NCBI GenBank assembly: GCA_019307945.1
Contig: JAFDIS010000015.1
Span: 1 to 53,733 of the forward strand
DNA: 53,733 nucleotides
Source of the DNA: Deltaproteobacteria bacterium
GTDB taxonomy: Bacteria > Desulfobacterota > DSM-4660 > Desulfatiglandales > Desulfatiglandaceae
Direction of reading: 5' to 3'
Part shown: positions 25,626-35,405 of the stretch, one piece after another
Numbering within the stretch: the first letter of the stretch is position 1
Layout: every line of letters starts with the position of its first letter
Notes under the pieces: generated by a model
What the model was told of the DNA's origin: nothing
Databases searched by the model: none
Seen by the model: the letters and a program-made list of their open reading frames with translations, nothing else
Program-made: the position numbers and the translations under genes

Positions 25626-27053
25626 ATGGGTGCCCACCGCGAAGCCCCCAGACCGACCATATTTCTGAGATCGTTGCTTTGTTTTCTCTGCACGGTCCCG
25701 GTGGTCTTCGGGGCGTTTTCCTGCCCCAACGCCCTGGCCGACCTCGACCTGCTTGCGGAGCAGATCGCGGCCTACAACGCGGAGTCCGGCAAGAGGAGCT
25801 TGAAACAGGGCCGCTATGCAGGGCGCGAAGGGATTCTTATGCTCCTGCCCGGTACGGCCAGGGACTTGGGGCTCCGCACCCTGGAGGACGATGTCTATCG
25901 CGAGGCCCGGGAACTCATGCGGCGCGCTCGAAGGAGCCGGGAGGCATGCGTCGAGGCCATGAAGAGCACGGACCGGGAGACGAGGCCCGGCGAGCATGCT
26001 GAACGGGTGGGCCGCTACGCCCTTGAGTACCTGGAGCTTCGGGGGAAGGCCCTGGAACTCTTCCGTGAGTACCGGGCCGGCCTCTCCCCCGATGTGGACC
26101 AGCGCCTGGACCCTGGCGCCTGCAAAGCTCTCCTTTACGATCTCCTGGAAGCGAGCCTTCAAAAGGCCCGGGGCAACCTCCGGAACGCTCTGGGACTGTT
26201 TTACGACGCAAGCCGAGGCATGCAGAACAGCCAGGGCCCCTTGAGCCCCGCGAACGTGGGTTTCGTAAACCACGTCTTCAATGCCTTTCTCCGGAACGCA
26301 GAGCCGGGGGCGCTCGCGCGATACGACCTGGATCGTCACGACTGGGCGCGGGCCGCTTCCCGGGGCGGTTCGTGGAAGCTCGCGGTCACCGGGCGGGGTG
26401 CGCGTTTCGCGGGCCTCGTGGAACGCATCCTTCGTAAGTATACGGCCGAGTCGGGCCTTGCCGTTGACCCCCTGCTGTTCCTGGCCCTCATGAAGCAGGA
26501 ATCTCGTTTCGATCCCCGGGCCGTTTCAAACGTGGGCGCGGCCGGATTGACACAGATCATGCCCAGGACCGCCGTGGGGCTCGGAATGAGGAATATCTTC
26601 CTCCCGGCCTATTTCGAGCATGCCGGGGACCTGCTGGCCCGGGAAGGGAGACTGCGGGGGAAGGCATTGCGGCTCATCGACGGGATGACGCCTGAGAATA
26701 TGCGCACCCGTGCGCTCAGGGCGCGCACCCTGATGCAGGAGTCACTCGCCGTGAGGCGGAAACGGGCCGAACTCTATGAACGCTACAGGAGAGAACTGCT
26801 GACCCGGGCCAAAGATGACAGGCTGGACCCGGAAAAGGCCGTCTCATACGGCCTCAGATACTTCGCCGCACAACTCAAGCGCCAGAAAGGAGATATCAGC
26901 CTCGCCCTGGCCGCATACAATGCAGGGCCGCACAGGGTGAACCGGTACGGCGGGATTCCTCCTTTCGAAGAAACGGTGTGTTTCAGAAACTCCGTGCTGG
27001 CCTTTTACCGGGGTTACCTCCTCCGGGTGACCGGGACCCGCCGATTGCGATAA
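25626..27053 (+). CDS. Periplasmic lytic transglycosylase, SLT domain
   Basis: The product (475 residues) starts with a signal peptide (hydrophobic core near residues 13-30, likely cleavage after ALA near 38). A helical region of about 240 residues follows, with no motif I can name. The SLT domain begins near residue 280: LFLALMKQESRFDPRAVS carries the catalytic Glu, then GAAGLTQIMPRTA, and the end reads ISLALAAYNAGPHRVNRYGGIPPFEET. The enzyme cleaves the MurNAc-GlcNAc bond of peptidoglycan. About 90 helical, charged residues separate the GLTQIMPRTA and AYNAGP blocks, more than in ordinary SLT domains. It stands alone on the plus strand. Confidence 0.92.
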   Translation: MGAHREAPRPTIFLRSLLCFLCTVPVVFGAFSCPNALADLDLLAEQIAAYNAESGKRSLKQGRYAGREGILMLLPGTARDLGLRTLEDDVYREARELMRRARRSREACVEAMKSTDRETRPGEHAERVGRYALEYLELRGKALELFREYRAGLSPDVDQRLDPGACKALLYDLLEASLQKARGNLRNALGLFYDASRGMQNSQGPLSPANVGFVNHVFNAFLRNAEPGALARYDLDRHDWARAASRGGSWKLAVTGRGARFAGLVERILRKYTAESGLAVDPLLFLALMKQESRFDPRAVSNVGAAGLTQIMPRTAVGLGMRNIFLPAYFEHAGDLLAREGRLRGKALRLIDGMTPENMRTRALRARTLMQESLAVRRKRAELYERYRRELLTRAKDDRLDPEKAVSYGLRYFAAQLKRQKGDISLALAAYNAGPHRVNRYGGIPPFEETVCFRNSVLAFYRGYLLRVTGTRRLR

Positions 27054-27102
27054 GGCAGGTTTTCGAATGCCGGGGCACGGCCCGGGGAAGGATGGGCACT
27101 CT

Positions 27103-27378
27103 TTAACGGGCCCCGTGGTAGTCTTCCACCCATTGGAGCCATATCTTTTTTCTGTTTTGAAACTTGTAGAGCACCCTGTCCAGTTGGTGGGACAATTCCG
27201 TGTCCACGATTCTCCGCCGGGAAAAGGCCAGAAGCTCACTTTCGAGCCGCATCCAGTCGGGCATTATCTTGGTTTTGCCCTGTCTGAAACGATCAAATTC
27301 CAGGTGGAGGGTGTCGATTCTCCGATCAAAGGCCCAAATGGCCTCTCGGTGGCTCTGAAGGTCTTCTGCTGCCGACAT
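27103..27378 (-). CDS. Small helical protein of unknown function
   Basis: With the ATG at 27378, which has GGGAG eight bases upstream, the product has 91 residues (MSAAEDLQSHREAIWAF...). It is predicted helical and rich in Arg, Leu and Glu, with no cysteines or membrane segment. The heptad-like spacing of hydrophobic residues suggests a small coiled-coil or adaptor. I do not recognise a family. It is convergent with the transglycosylase gene and 193 bp from purC on the other strand. Confidence 0.6.
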   Translation of the reverse strand: MSAAEDLQSHREAIWAFDRRIDTLHLEFDRFRQGKTKIMPDWMRLESELLAFSRRRIVDTELSHQLDRVLYKFQNRKKIWLQWVEDYHGAR

Positions 27379-27571
27379 GCCGGGCGTCTCCCTTGTCCTG
27401 ATGATCACCGGAGAATACCAGAAGCAGGGCACCATGAAAAGGGTTCACGAGGCGGGACGAACGCACTTGACATGTCCCCGGCGACATGGATAGAAGATAG
27501 GACCCGATCGGTGCGGTCAAACCATCTCAATTCGGCCCGCCGAAACGGCCGAAACCGCGAAGGAGAGAGGT

Positions 27572-28471
27572 ATGACGGACAGCGTGATGATAAAGAGTGA
27601 TTTCCCGGAACTAAAACTGCTGAAACGGGGGAAAGTCCGCGACGTATACGAGGTGAGTGAGCGGGAACTCCTGATAGTGGCCAGCGACAGGATCTCCGCC
27701 TTTGACGTGATCATGGATGACCCGATCCCGGACAAGGGGAAGATCCTCACCCGGATCTCTTTATTCTGGTTCGATAAACTGGGCGGAATCGTGGAAAATC
27801 ACGTCATCAGCAGCAACCCTTCAGAGTACCCCGATCCGTGCAGGACCTATGCCGACCAACTGGCGGGGCGCAGCATGCTGGTTCTAAAGACCGACCCCCT
27901 GCCCGTAGAATGCATCGTGAGAGGGTATATTTCCGGGTCCGGCTGGAAGGAATACCGGAAAGAGGGCAGCGTGTGCGGCATTCCCCTGCCCGGGGATCTT
28001 CAGGAATCAGACAGGCTTCCCGAGGCGCTTTTCACACCCTCCACCAAGGCGGAAGAAGGCCTCCATGACGAGAACATCTCCTTTGAGCGCGCTGTGGAGA
28101 TCCTGGGCCGGAAAACGGCCGAAGAGGTCAGGCGAATCAGCCTGGAAATCTATGAAACCGGACGCCGAATCGCGGAAGAGAAGGGTATCATCATTGCTGA
28201 CACCAAATTCGAGTTCGGATTTCTGGACGGCAGGTTGATCTTGATCGATGAGGTCCTGACTCCCGACTCTTCCCGATTCTGGCCCCAGGACGACTATCGA
28301 CCCGGCGGGCCTCAGAAGAGTTTCGACAAACAGTTCCTCCGGGATTATCTGCTGGGAATTGGATGGCCCCAGGAGCCGCCCCCACCGCCACTTCCAGAAG
28401 AGATCATCCGGAAGACCCGAGAAAAATACCTCGAGGCCCTTCAGAGGCTCACCGGAAAGGGTCTGGACTGA
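27572..28471 (+). CDS. purC: Phosphoribosylaminoimidazole-succinocarboxamide synthase (SAICAR synthase)
   Basis: This 299-residue protein is a full-length PurC. It joins aspartate to CAIR with ATP in the eighth step of purine synthesis. The N terminus [40 protein letters not shown] carries the glycine-rich ATP loop and the invariant SDRISAFD block. [17 protein letters not shown] and the [29 protein letters not shown] block are the other family signatures. Its length matches the longer class (about 295-300 residues) found in many bacteria and yeast rather than the 237-residue E. coli form. The ATG at 27572 follows GAGAGAGG. It is a single gene here. Confidence 0.97.
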   Translation: MTDSVMIKSDFPELKLLKRGKVRDVYEVSERELLIVASDRISAFDVIMDDPIPDKGKILTRISLFWFDKLGGIVENHVISSNPSEYPDPCRTYADQLAGRSMLVLKTDPLPVECIVRGYISGSGWKEYRKEGSVCGIPLPGDLQESDRLPEALFTPSTKAEEGLHDENISFERAVEILGRKTAEEVRRISLEIYETGRRIAEEKGIIIADTKFEFGFLDGRLILIDEVLTPDSSRFWPQDDYRPGGPQKSFDKQFLRDYLLGIGWPQEPPPPPLPEEIIRKTREKYLEALQRLTGKGLD

Positions 28472-28653
28472 GGCGGAAGCCATACTCCTCCCGGGGGACC
28501 CCGCCATACGCCCGTAAAGCCGATTCCCCCCGGCGCTCGGTCGGCCCGCCGGATGCGGTCGGTCCAGGCGCGCCGCTCCTGCCCTCCCCACGAAATCCAG
28601 CCTGCGGGTCGCGGGGGAGCGGCATCACACCATACGAAAAAGACAGGGTTATC

Positions 28654-28671
28654 GACCCGTAACTACGGGTC
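28654..28671. terminator. Small hairpin in the purC-grpE gap, possible terminator
   Basis: GACCCGT (28654-28660) pairs with ACGGGTC (28665-28671) around an AACT loop. Only three T follow on the plus strand, so termination would be weak. The rest of the gap 28472-28810 holds only the grpE promoter candidate. Confidence 0.3.
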
Positions 28672-28725
28672 TTTCGGGCGCCCTCCGGTGGGCTCCGATC
28701 GGTCAAAAACTTGGCCCGCCCATTC

Positions 28726-28754
28726 TTGACAAAGACAGGGCGGATGCTTAACGT
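28726..28754 (+). promoter_or_regulatory. Candidate promoter of the grpE-dnaK operon
   Basis: A perfect TTGACA (28726-28731) is followed after 17 bases by TAACGT (28749-28754), a poor -10 with three of six matches. The preceding bases give CATTCTTGACAAA, which partly recalls a heat-shock -35 (CTTGAAA), but no CCCCAT-type -10 is seen. No CIRCE repeat (the HrcA operator) is present. The regulator is therefore open. Confidence 0.4.
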
Positions 28755-28810
28755 ATCCCTGGTTTGTCCGGATGGATTCGGCCGGATATATCAACCTTTG
28801 AGGTGGCGTT

Positions 28811-29464
28811 GTGGTCCAGGTAGAAGTGAAAGATAAGGATGAAAAGAGTCGGAAGACGCATCCCATGACCGACGATGGAGCCCTCGCAGAGACCGATGTC
28901 CCTGACGGCGGATCGGAGGTCTCCGAGGGTAATGAAGAAAAGCCGCTCGAAAAGTTGACCCGTAAAGACCTGCTTGCCAGGGCGCGGGAGTTGAGGGAGA
29001 GTGCGAAAAAGAACTACGAACTATACTTGCGCTCCCAGGCGGAGGTGCAGAACATCAAGCGGCGTGCAAAAAAAGACAAGGAGGAGTGGGTCAAGTTTTC
29101 CAATGAGAACCTGATCAAGCAACTCCTGCCGGTCATGGACAATCTCGAAAACGCCATCTTGCACGCGAAGGACGACAATGCCGTAGGGCCGCTCAAAGAG
29201 GGCGTAGAGTTGACCCTGAAAGGTCTGCGCGACACTCTGGAAAAGGCCGGATTGGAAGAAGTCAAGGCGGCCGGGGAGGCCTTTGACCCCAATTTTCACC
29301 AGGCGGTCTCCGAACAGCCGGATGAAACCGCGGCCCCGGGACAGGTGATTCACGTCCTGCAAAAAGGATACACGCTGAACCAGCGCCTTATCCGGCCGGC
29401 GATGGTGGTGGTGAGTTCAGGTCCCGGGGCGCAGGAGTCGAGTCAGGCTCCATCCAACCAATGA
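28811..29464 (+). CDS. grpE: Nucleotide exchange factor GrpE
   Basis: The product has 217 residues, within the usual range, and works with DnaK by releasing ADP. The first 50 residues are acidic and disordered. The long dimerising helix follows (KDLLARARELRESAKKNYELYLRSQAEVQNIKRRAKKDKEEW), then the four-helix region with LLPVMDNLENAI. The C-terminal beta-wing reads EAFDPNFHQAVSEQPDETAAPGQVIHVLQKGYTLNQRLIRPAMVVVS, the PROSITE-type GrpE signature. It begins with GTG at 28811 after a GAGGTGG site. dnaK follows 60 bp downstream. No hrcA or dnaJ is seen next to the pair. Confidence 0.97.
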   Translation: MVQVEVKDKDEKSRKTHPMTDDGALAETDVPDGGSEVSEGNEEKPLEKLTRKDLLARARELRESAKKNYELYLRSQAEVQNIKRRAKKDKEEWVKFSNENLIKQLLPVMDNLENAILHAKDDNAVGPLKEGVELTLKGLRDTLEKAGLEEVKAAGEAFDPNFHQAVSEQPDETAAPGQVIHVLQKGYTLNQRLIRPAMVVVSSGPGAQESSQAPSNQ

Positions 29465-29524
29465 ACGATCCCCTCACGGCTTTGGGTCATTGGAATTTAG
29501 CTCTGCAATGAAGGAGGCAAACAA

Positions 29525-31432
29525 ATGGGCAAGATGATAGGCATAGATCTCGGTACGACGAATTCCTGTGTCGCCGTCATGGAAGGTGGTGATCCTGTGG
29601 TTATCGCCAATGCCGAGGGGAGCAGAACTACCCCGTCCATGGTCGCCTTCACGGAGAGCGGAGAGCGGCTGGTGGGCCAGACCGCTAAACGCCAGGCGGT
29701 GACCAATCCCGAGAACACTGTCTTTGCGGTCAAACGCCTGATCGGGCGGAAGTTCGATTCCCAGGAAGTCCAGAAGGATATCCAGGTGCTGCCTTACGAG
29801 ATCGTCAAGGCCCCCAACGGGGATGCGCACCTCAAGATCAAAGGCAAGGAATACAGCCCCGCGGAAATCTCCGCCATGATTCTCCAGAAGATGAAAAAGA
29901 CGGCGGAAGATTACCTGGGCGAGCCGGTGACCGAAGCCGTGATCACGGTGCCGGCATATTTCAACGACAGTCAAAGACAGGCCACCAAGGACGCGGGTCG
30001 CATCGCCGGGCTCAATGTGGAACGGATCATCAATGAACCTACCGCAGCTTCCCTGGCCTATGGCCTGGATAAGAAGGGAGATCGGAAGATCGCCGTATTC
30101 GACCTGGGAGGCGGAACATTCGATATCTCCATCCTTGAGATCGGTGAGGGCGTCTTCGAGGTGAAGTCCACGAACGGGGACACCCACCTGGGCGGCGAGG
30201 ACTTCGACCTGCGAATCGTGGATTATCTGGCCGATGAATTCAAGAAGGATCAGGGCATCGACCTCAGGAACGATAAGATGGCCCTGCAGCGCCTGAAAGA
30301 GGCTGCGGAAAAGGCGAAAATGGAGCTTTCCGGTTCCATGGAAACGGACATAAATCTGCCGTTCATAACGGCGGACGCCAGCGGCCCCAAGCATCTCAAC
30401 ATCAAGCTCACCCGCGCCAAGTTGGAAGCCCTGGTGGACGACCTGCTCGACCGGGTGGTGGCGCCCTGCAGGACGGCGCTCAAGGACGCGGGTTTCACCG
30501 CCGCCGACATCGACGAGGTGATCCTGGTGGGCGGCATGACACGGATGCCCAAGGTCCAGGCCAAAGTCAAAGAGATTTTCGGTAAGGAACCCAGCAGGGG
30601 AGTCAATCCCGACGAGGTGGTGGCCATCGGTGCGGCCATCCAGGCAGGGGTCCTGAAGGGAGACGTCAAGGACGTGCTCCTGCTGGACGTCACGCCCTTG
30701 TCCCTGGGCATCGAGACCCTGGGCGGCGTTTTCACGAAGCTCATTGAAAAGAACACCACCATTCCCACAAAGAAGAGCCAGATTTTTTCCACGGCCGCCG
30801 ACAATCAACCGGCGGTGGAGATTCACGTGCTTCAGGGCGAGCGGGAGATGGCGGCTCACAACAAGACCCTGGGCAGGTTCCAGCTCGTGGGGATCCCGCC
30901 GGCCCCCAGGGGCGTGCCACAGATCGAGGTGACCTTCGACATCGACGCCAACGGCATCGTGCATGTCTCGGCCAAGGACATGGGGACCGGCAAGGAACAA
31001 TCCATCCAGATCACCGCTTCGAGCGGTTTGAGCGAAGAGGAAATTCAGCAGCTCATCAAGGATGCTGAAATGCACGCAGAAGAAGATCGAAAACAGCGGG
31101 AGCTGGTGGATGCACGGAACATGGCCGACTCGCTGATCTACAGCACGGAGAAATCCATCAAAGAGGTGGGCGACAAGCTGGATGAAGGGACGAAGGGAGA
31201 GATAAACCAGGCCATCGAAAACCTCAAAAAGGCGATGGAGGGAGACAACGCCGAGGAGATAAAACGGCTGAGTGAGGCCCTGACCCAGGCTTCCCACAAG
31301 CTTGCGGAAACAATGTATGCCCAGGCGAGCCAGCAGCAGCAGGCCCAGGCGGGCGAGGCGCAAGGCGGGGCCCAGGAGGCCCCCAAGGACGACGACGTGG
31401 TGGACGCGGATTTCGAGGAAGTCAAGAAGTGA
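29525..31432 (+). CDS. dnaK: Chaperone DnaK (Hsp70)
   Basis: This 635-residue Hsp70 folds and protects proteins in the cytoplasm using ATP. Signatures are [18 protein letters not shown] at the N terminus, the phosphate-2 motif [16 protein letters not shown] near 195, [14 protein letters not shown] near 335, the [18 protein letters not shown] substrate-domain start near 383, and a lid ending in [14 protein letters not shown] good AAGGAGG site lies before ATG 29525. A long open frame on the opposite strand (29474-31363) is an artefact of codon bias. Downstream, the stop overlaps the start of a lipoprotein gene (GTGA), where dnaJ would often be expected. Confidence 0.99.
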   Translation: MGKMIGIDLGTTNSCVAVMEGGDPVVIANAEGSRTTPSMVAFTESGERLVGQTAKRQAVTNPENTVFAVKRLIGRKFDSQEVQKDIQVLPYEIVKAPNGDAHLKIKGKEYSPAEISAMILQKMKKTAEDYLGEPVTEAVITVPAYFNDSQRQATKDAGRIAGLNVERIINEPTAASLAYGLDKKGDRKIAVFDLGGGTFDISILEIGEGVFEVKSTNGDTHLGGEDFDLRIVDYLADEFKKDQGIDLRNDKMALQRLKEAAEKAKMELSGSMETDINLPFITADASGPKHLNIKLTRAKLEALVDDLLDRVVAPCRTALKDAGFTAADIDEVILVGGMTRMPKVQAKVKEIFGKEPSRGVNPDEVVAIGAAIQAGVLKGDVKDVLLLDVTPLSLGIETLGGVFTKLIEKNTTIPTKKSQIFSTAADNQPAVEIHVLQGEREMAAHNKTLGRFQLVGIPPAPRGVPQIEVTFDIDANGIVHVSAKDMGTGKEQSIQITASSGLSEEEIQQLIKDAEMHAEEDRKQRELVDARNMADSLIYSTEKSIKEVGDKLDEGTKGEINQAIENLKKAMEGDNAEEIKRLSEALTQASHKLAETMYAQASQQQQAQAGEAQGGAQEAPKDDDVVDADFEEVKK

Positions 31433-33438
31433 TTCAGGGATTCTCGGACAAGATCCGGGCCGTCCTCGCCATATGTGCGGGGATGGCCCTTTTTTTTACG
31501 GCCTGCGCTCCGGTTCCCTCCCGAAAGGAGGCCGCGGCTCCCGAGGAAAAGCCGGCGGAGGCGGTGGAGGCAAAGGCCCCGCGTCCCGACTATGAAAAGG
31601 CCAGAGAGGCGGCCGACGGGTACTGGCGTCAGGGGCGGGCGCCCCAGGCCCTGGAGGCATACCGGGCCTACCTGAGGCAGGTGCCGGCGGTCTCGAGGGA
31701 CCCACTGGTCCTGGACCGCGTGGGTCGGCTCCTGCAGGATGCCGGACGTTACCGTGAGGCCCGGGCGGCCTTTCGGCGACTGTGCATGGAACATCCGGGC
31801 TACGCGGGGCTTCCGGAGGCGGAACTGCGTGCGGCCGAATGTCTCGTGAGCATGGGAGAATATGCCCAGGCGCGAAAAGAAGTCCTGGATTGGATCGAGG
31901 CCCACCCCGGCCACTCCCTCACCGCAGTGGCCTGTCTGCTGCTGGGCCGGACCGAAATCGCCCTGGGCCGGAAGGTGGAGGCCTTTCGCTGGTGGTTGGG
32001 CGCCTGGAAGGCCTTGGAAAAGGCCGAGAAAAGGGATGCCCTGCGGTCCCGGCTTCGGGAACGGATCGAAAGACTCATTCAGGCCTCGGACCTGGAACAG
32101 TTGGAGGCCATGAAGATACGTGCTGCGGGAAGCGATTTCGCGCAGCAGCTCCTCTACAGGCTCGCACTGCTGTATCTGGAGCAAAGCGATCTGGATCGCG
32201 CCATGAAAGCAGCCATGGCTTTGGTGCGTACAACGACCGAACAGCACTGGGTCACCCGGGGCCGGAGGATCATGGAACGGATCTTCGAGGAACGCGAGGT
32301 CAGGAGAAATGTCCTGGGATGCCTTCTGCCGCTTTCCGGCCCGTTTGCCATATATGGGGAACAGGTCCTCAATGGAATTCAACTCGGGCTCATGCAGAGC
32401 GCAGCCGACGGGGTGGAACTGGCCATCCGGGATACGGAGGGCAGCCCTGAACAGGCCGTCCGGGGCCTGGAGGATCTCGTCTCACACGAGAAGGTCCTGG
32501 CCGTGATCGGACCCCTGGTGAGCAAGGCGGCGGTCGCCGCCGCTGAACGCTCCGTGCCGTTGGGCATCCCTCTCATTACGGTGACCCAGAAGGAGGGCGT
32601 CACCCGGTTGGGTGAAACCGTGTTCCGGAATTTTCTCACACCGTCGGCGGAAGTCGAAAAGCTCCTCGACACGGTCCTGGCGGGAATGGGGCTGAAACGC
32701 TACGCCGTTCTGTACCCGGACAACGCCTATGGCCGGTATCTCATGAATCTCTTCTGGGATCGGCTCGAGACCATGGGAGGCACGGTGACCGCCGCAGAAT
32801 CATACGGACCCGATCAGACCGATTTCGCTCAACAGATCAAGAAGATGATAGGGATTTATTACCCGAGGCCGGCCTGGGAAGAGGAGCGGATTCGACAGAT
32901 GAAACTTCCGGAAGAAGAGGAATGCGAGATATATCCGGAAGACGAGCCCCTTCCCGTGGTGGACTTCGATGCGGTCTTCATCCCCGATGTCGCCCAGAGA
33001 GTAGTGATGATAGCCCCGCAACTCGCATTTCACGATGTGCTCTACGTGCAACTGATGGGCACCAGCCTGTGGCAGGCCCCGGAGCTGATCGAGGAGGCCC
33101 GCGATTACGTCCGGAACGCTCTTTTCCCGTCAGGCTTTTTTGCGGATGCGCGGGACCCGGACATCGCCGCCTTTGTTCATGTCTACCAGGACAACTACGA
33201 CGAACCGCCCGGGCTCCTGGCGGCCACCGGTTACGACACGATCAGGCTTTTGCTGGAAGTCATGTCGGAGCGGCAGGGCGGATTTAGGACGAGAAAAGAA
33301 TTCAGGGAAGCGCTCCGGGACTGGCCCCCCTTCCACGGTGTGACCGGAGATTTTCGCTTCGGTCCGGATGGTGACGTCATCAAGGAACCGTTCATTTTGA
33401 CGGTGCGCAAGGGCAGGATCCTGCCTTACCCCTGGTAA
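31429..33438 (+). CDS. LpoA-like lipoprotein: TPR-type N-terminal half, periplasmic-binding-protein C-terminal half
   Basis: The GTG at 31429 overlaps the dnaK stop by four bases. The 669-residue product starts with a lipoprotein signal ([13 protein letters not shown], lipidated Cys near 26), so it is membrane-anchored in the periplasm or outer membrane. Residues 45-290 are helical repeats resembling TPRs ([43 protein letters not shown]). From about 295 on, a type 1 periplasmic-binding fold begins ([25 protein letters not shown]) and continues with [16 protein letters not shown] and [18 protein letters not shown]. coli LpoA has this layout and activates penicillin-binding protein 1A. A ligand-sensing role is the alternative. 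Coupling to dnaK is unusual. Confidence 0.9.
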   Translation: MIQGFSDKIRAVLAICAGMALFFTACAPVPSRKEAAAPEEKPAEAVEAKAPRPDYEKAREAADGYWRQGRAPQALEAYRAYLRQVPAVSRDPLVLDRVGRLLQDAGRYREARAAFRRLCMEHPGYAGLPEAELRAAECLVSMGEYAQARKEVLDWIEAHPGHSLTAVACLLLGRTEIALGRKVEAFRWWLGAWKALEKAEKRDALRSRLRERIERLIQASDLEQLEAMKIRAAGSDFAQQLLYRLALLYLEQSDLDRAMKAAMALVRTTTEQHWVTRGRRIMERIFEEREVRRNVLGCLLPLSGPFAIYGEQVLNGIQLGLMQSAADGVELAIRDTEGSPEQAVRGLEDLVSHEKVLAVIGPLVSKAAVAAAERSVPLGIPLITVTQKEGVTRLGETVFRNFLTPSAEVEKLLDTVLAGMGLKRYAVLYPDNAYGRYLMNLFWDRLETMGGTVTAAESYGPDQTDFAQQIKKMIGIYYPRPAWEEERIRQMKLPEEEECEIYPEDEPLPVVDFDAVFIPDVAQRVVMIAPQLAFHDVLYVQLMGTSLWQAPELIEEARDYVRNALFPSGFFADARDPDIAAFVHVYQDNYDEPPGLLAATGYDTIRLLLEVMSERQGGFRTRKEFREALRDWPPFHGVTGDFRFGPDGDVIKEPFILTVRKGRILPYPW

Positions 33439-33482
33439 TGCCCCACTCTCGTCGGGGGGTGGGAACGGGACATCACTCCTTC

Positions 33483-34244
33483 TCAAAGCGCGGCCTCGGT
33501 ATCCTCTCCGTTCGATTCCTTTTCTCTTCTCCTGTAGGCCGTTTTGGAGACCAGAATCCCGATTTCATACAAGAGGATGAGCGGGCCCGCCATCATGCAC
33601 TGGGTGATTACATCGGGCGGGGTGAGGATCGCACCCAGAACGAAGGTCATGAGGATCGCATACTTGCGTTTTTGCTTGAGGAAATCAGGGGTGACGATCC
33701 GCATCTTGGTCAGGAAGAAGACCACCACCGGCAGTTCGAAGACCACACCAAAGGCGAAAAGCAATTTGATGGAAAATGAAAAATATTGCTTCACGCTGGG
33801 CAGCGCCTGGACCGATTCGTTGGAAAAGGCCATGAAGAACTTGAATCCGAAGGGAAACACCACGAAATAGCCGAAGAGCGCCCCCCCCACGAAAAGAATG
33901 CTGGAGGCGACCACGAAAGGAATGGCAAGGCGCTTTTCTTTCTGGTAAAGCCCCGGCGCCACAAACATCCATAGCTGATAGAAGATGAAGGGAGCCGACA
34001 GGAGCACTCCGGCCAGAAAAGCGACCTTCAGGTATGTGAGAAACATCTCCGGCAGGTTGGTGAAAATCAACCTTTCGCCCTCAGGCATCACCGCCTTGAG
34101 GGGGGCGATGAGGATCCCGAAGAGATATTCCCGGAAAAAGTAGCAGATCACGAAGCCCACGCCTGCGGCTATGGCGCAGGCGATGAGCCGCTTTCGCAGC
34201 TCTTCCAGATGACTCATGAAGGGTTGCCTGTCCTCATCCACCAT
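33483..34244 (-). CDS. tatC: Sec-independent translocase protein TatC
   Basis: The 253-residue product has six membrane segments and the TatC signatures: [13 protein letters not shown] near residue 9, [29 protein letters not shown] near 80, and [14 protein letters not shown] near 160. With TatB it binds the twin-arginine signal peptide and forms the folded-protein export pore with TatA. ATG 34244 has GGAGAC upstream. It overlaps the end of tatB by 11 bases. It converges with the LpoA-like gene across a 44-bp gap that holds a weak CCCAC/GTGGG stem. Confidence 0.97.
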   Translation of the reverse strand: MVDEDRQPFMSHLEELRKRLIACAIAAGVGFVICYFFREYLFGILIAPLKAVMPEGERLIFTNLPEMFLTYLKVAFLAGVLLSAPFIFYQLWMFVAPGLYQKEKRLAIPFVVASSILFVGGALFGYFVVFPFGFKFFMAFSNESVQALPSVKQYFSFSIKLLFAFGVVFELPVVVFFLTKMRIVTPDFLKQKRKYAILMTFVLGAILTPPDVITQCMMAGPLILLYEIGILVSKTAYRRREKESNGEDTEAAL

Positions 34245-34644
34245 CCCGGGGGGTCTCCTTGTCGTCGGATGGGCGATTTTCCGCCTTGTCCTTCTCTTCC
34301 TCCACCGCCGCTCCGTGCGCCTCCTGCTCCTCGTCCCGGACTTTAGCGTAGTCCTCCAGCATATCGTCGTAGTCCTTGTACTTGGACGGGGCCGCGGGAT
34401 CGGCGCTTGGAATTTCTTGGTCCACGGCCTCCTTCAGGCCGGTGATGGAATCGATCACATCCTCTTTGGCCGCTTTCAGGTCCGCCTCCACGTCCAGGCT
34501 CTCTTTCAGTTCCTGTGTGGCCTTCCTGAATTCGGCCATACCCTTGCCCAAGGCACGGGCCAGGTCCGGTAGTTTGCTGGGCCCGATGACGATCAGGGCG
34601 ATCACCATGATCAGGATGAGTTCGGGCATTCCGATGCCAAACAT
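34234..34644 (-). CDS. tatB: TatA/TatB-family protein of the twin-arginine translocase
   Basis: The protein (136 residues) has one N-terminal membrane helix ([17 protein letters not shown]) followed by the amphipathic helix [23 protein letters not shown], then a long acidic, Lys/Glu-rich tail. The Glu at position 8 and the GP hinge resemble TatB more than TatA, but in organisms with few Tat genes the two roles may overlap. It is the first gene of the tatB-tatC pair, with a GGAGG site before ATG 34644. No separate tatA was seen in the window. Confidence 0.9.
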   Translation of the reverse strand: MFGIGMPELILIMVIALIVIGPSKLPDLARALGKGMAEFRKATQELKESLDVEADLKAAKEDVIDSITGLKEAVDQEIPSADPAAPSKYKDYDDMLEDYAKVRDEEQEAHGAAVEEEKDKAENRPSDDKETPRDGG

Positions 34645-34707
34645 GAGGTATTCCTCCTAAAAGAAAGGGGCCGCTGAGAGTCGCTCCCCTTCCGGGTGAC
34701 CCGCCCA

Positions 34708-35169
34708 TCATTTCAGGCGGATCATCATGGCCACCTCGTCGCAATTTGGGAACTTGGGGCATTTGAGGCAGTCGGCCCAGACTTTGTGCGGCAGAACGGA
34801 CTTTTCCACCTCGGAAAACCCGTATTTCTTGAAAAACTCCGGGACATAAGTCAGCGTGAACACATCATCGAGTCCCAGGGAGCGCGCCTCGTCCAGGCAG
34901 GAACAAAGCAGTTCCCCCCCAAGCCCCCGGCCCTGAAAATCCTCCGACACGGCCAGAGATCGGATCTCGGCCAGGTTTTCCCAGCAGATTCCCAGCCCGC
35001 ACACGCCCACCACCGAACGCGCGGGGTCTTCCTCGAGCACCGAGTAATCCCGAAGGTGGTCGTACAACTCGCTCAACGAGCGGGGCAGGAGCAGCCCGCG
35101 CTCGGCGAAGAAGGTGAGAATCCGATGAATCTCCGGAACATCGCGAATTACGGCCTTCCTGATACGCAC
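34708..35169 (-). CDS. argA: Short GNAT-type N-acetylglutamate synthase (ArgA-like)
   Basis: This 153-residue acetyltransferase probably makes N-acetylglutamate, the first step of arginine synthesis. It lacks the amino-acid kinase domain of E. coli ArgA and matches the stand-alone short form. Acetyl-CoA-binding features are EIRSLAVSEDFQGRGLGGELL near residue 68. The C terminus PHKVWADCLKCPKFPNCDEVAM carries the cysteine-containing tail typical of the short form. GTG 35169 has GGGGAGG ten bases upstream. It lies 63 bp upstream of tatB on the same strand, so it may be cotranscribed with the tat genes. A generic GNAT enzyme is the alternative. Confidence 0.85.
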   Translation of the reverse strand: MRIRKAVIRDVPEIHRILTFFAERGLLLPRSLSELYDHLRDYSVLEEDPARSVVGVCGLGICWENLAEIRSLAVSEDFQGRGLGGELLCSCLDEARSLGLDDVFTLTYVPEFFKKYGFSEVEKSVLPHKVWADCLKCPKFPNCDEVAMMIRLK

Positions 35170-35249
35170 GCTTCTTGATCCTCCCCGAGGAGGGCCCGTC
35201 TCCCGGCCTTCTCGGTTGCTTTCAACAGCCTGTTTGTGAGGCCCGATGT

Positions 35250-35278
35250 TTGCCCCGGGGCTGGGTGCCCCCGGGCAA
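35250..35278. repeat. Strong GC-rich hairpin between argA and the SPOR gene
   Basis: TTGCCCCGGGGC (35250-35261) pairs with GCCCCCGGGCAA (35267-35278) around a TGGGT loop. That is 12 base pairs with one mismatch. It lacks a T-run on either strand, so it is not a classical intrinsic terminator, but it lies where the minus-strand alr-argS-SPOR operon should end and before argA. The rest of 35170-35405 holds nothing I can name. Confidence 0.5.
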
Positions 35279-35405
35279 GCTGCATTAATCGATCATTCTA
35301 TACGGACCCGGCCTCTTTGCCCAGTAAGTTTTCACCACAGATCCATCCCGTGTGCCCCCGTCCCCGGACCCGGGGATCCGATCGGGCAGCCGGCGGCGGG
35401 CAGGC

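Noticed and set aside
28472-28810. Possible tRNA or small RNA in the purC-grpE gap
   Set aside because: No cloverleaf, anticodon arm or CCA end could be traced; only a small hairpin and promoter-like boxes are present.
28726-28810. CIRCE heat-shock operator before grpE
   Set aside because: The TTAGCACTC/GAGTGCTAA inverted repeat is absent.
29474-31363. 629-codon open frame on the minus strand opposite dnaK
   Set aside because: A mirror of dnaK codon bias in GC-rich DNA. It lacks a sensible start site, its translation has no domain pattern, and it is fully inside a certain gene.
31138-32382. 414-codon frame on the minus strand across dnaK and the lipoprotein gene
   Set aside because: It crosses the overlap of two certain genes, and its translation is Pro/Ser/Arg/Gly-rich without structure.
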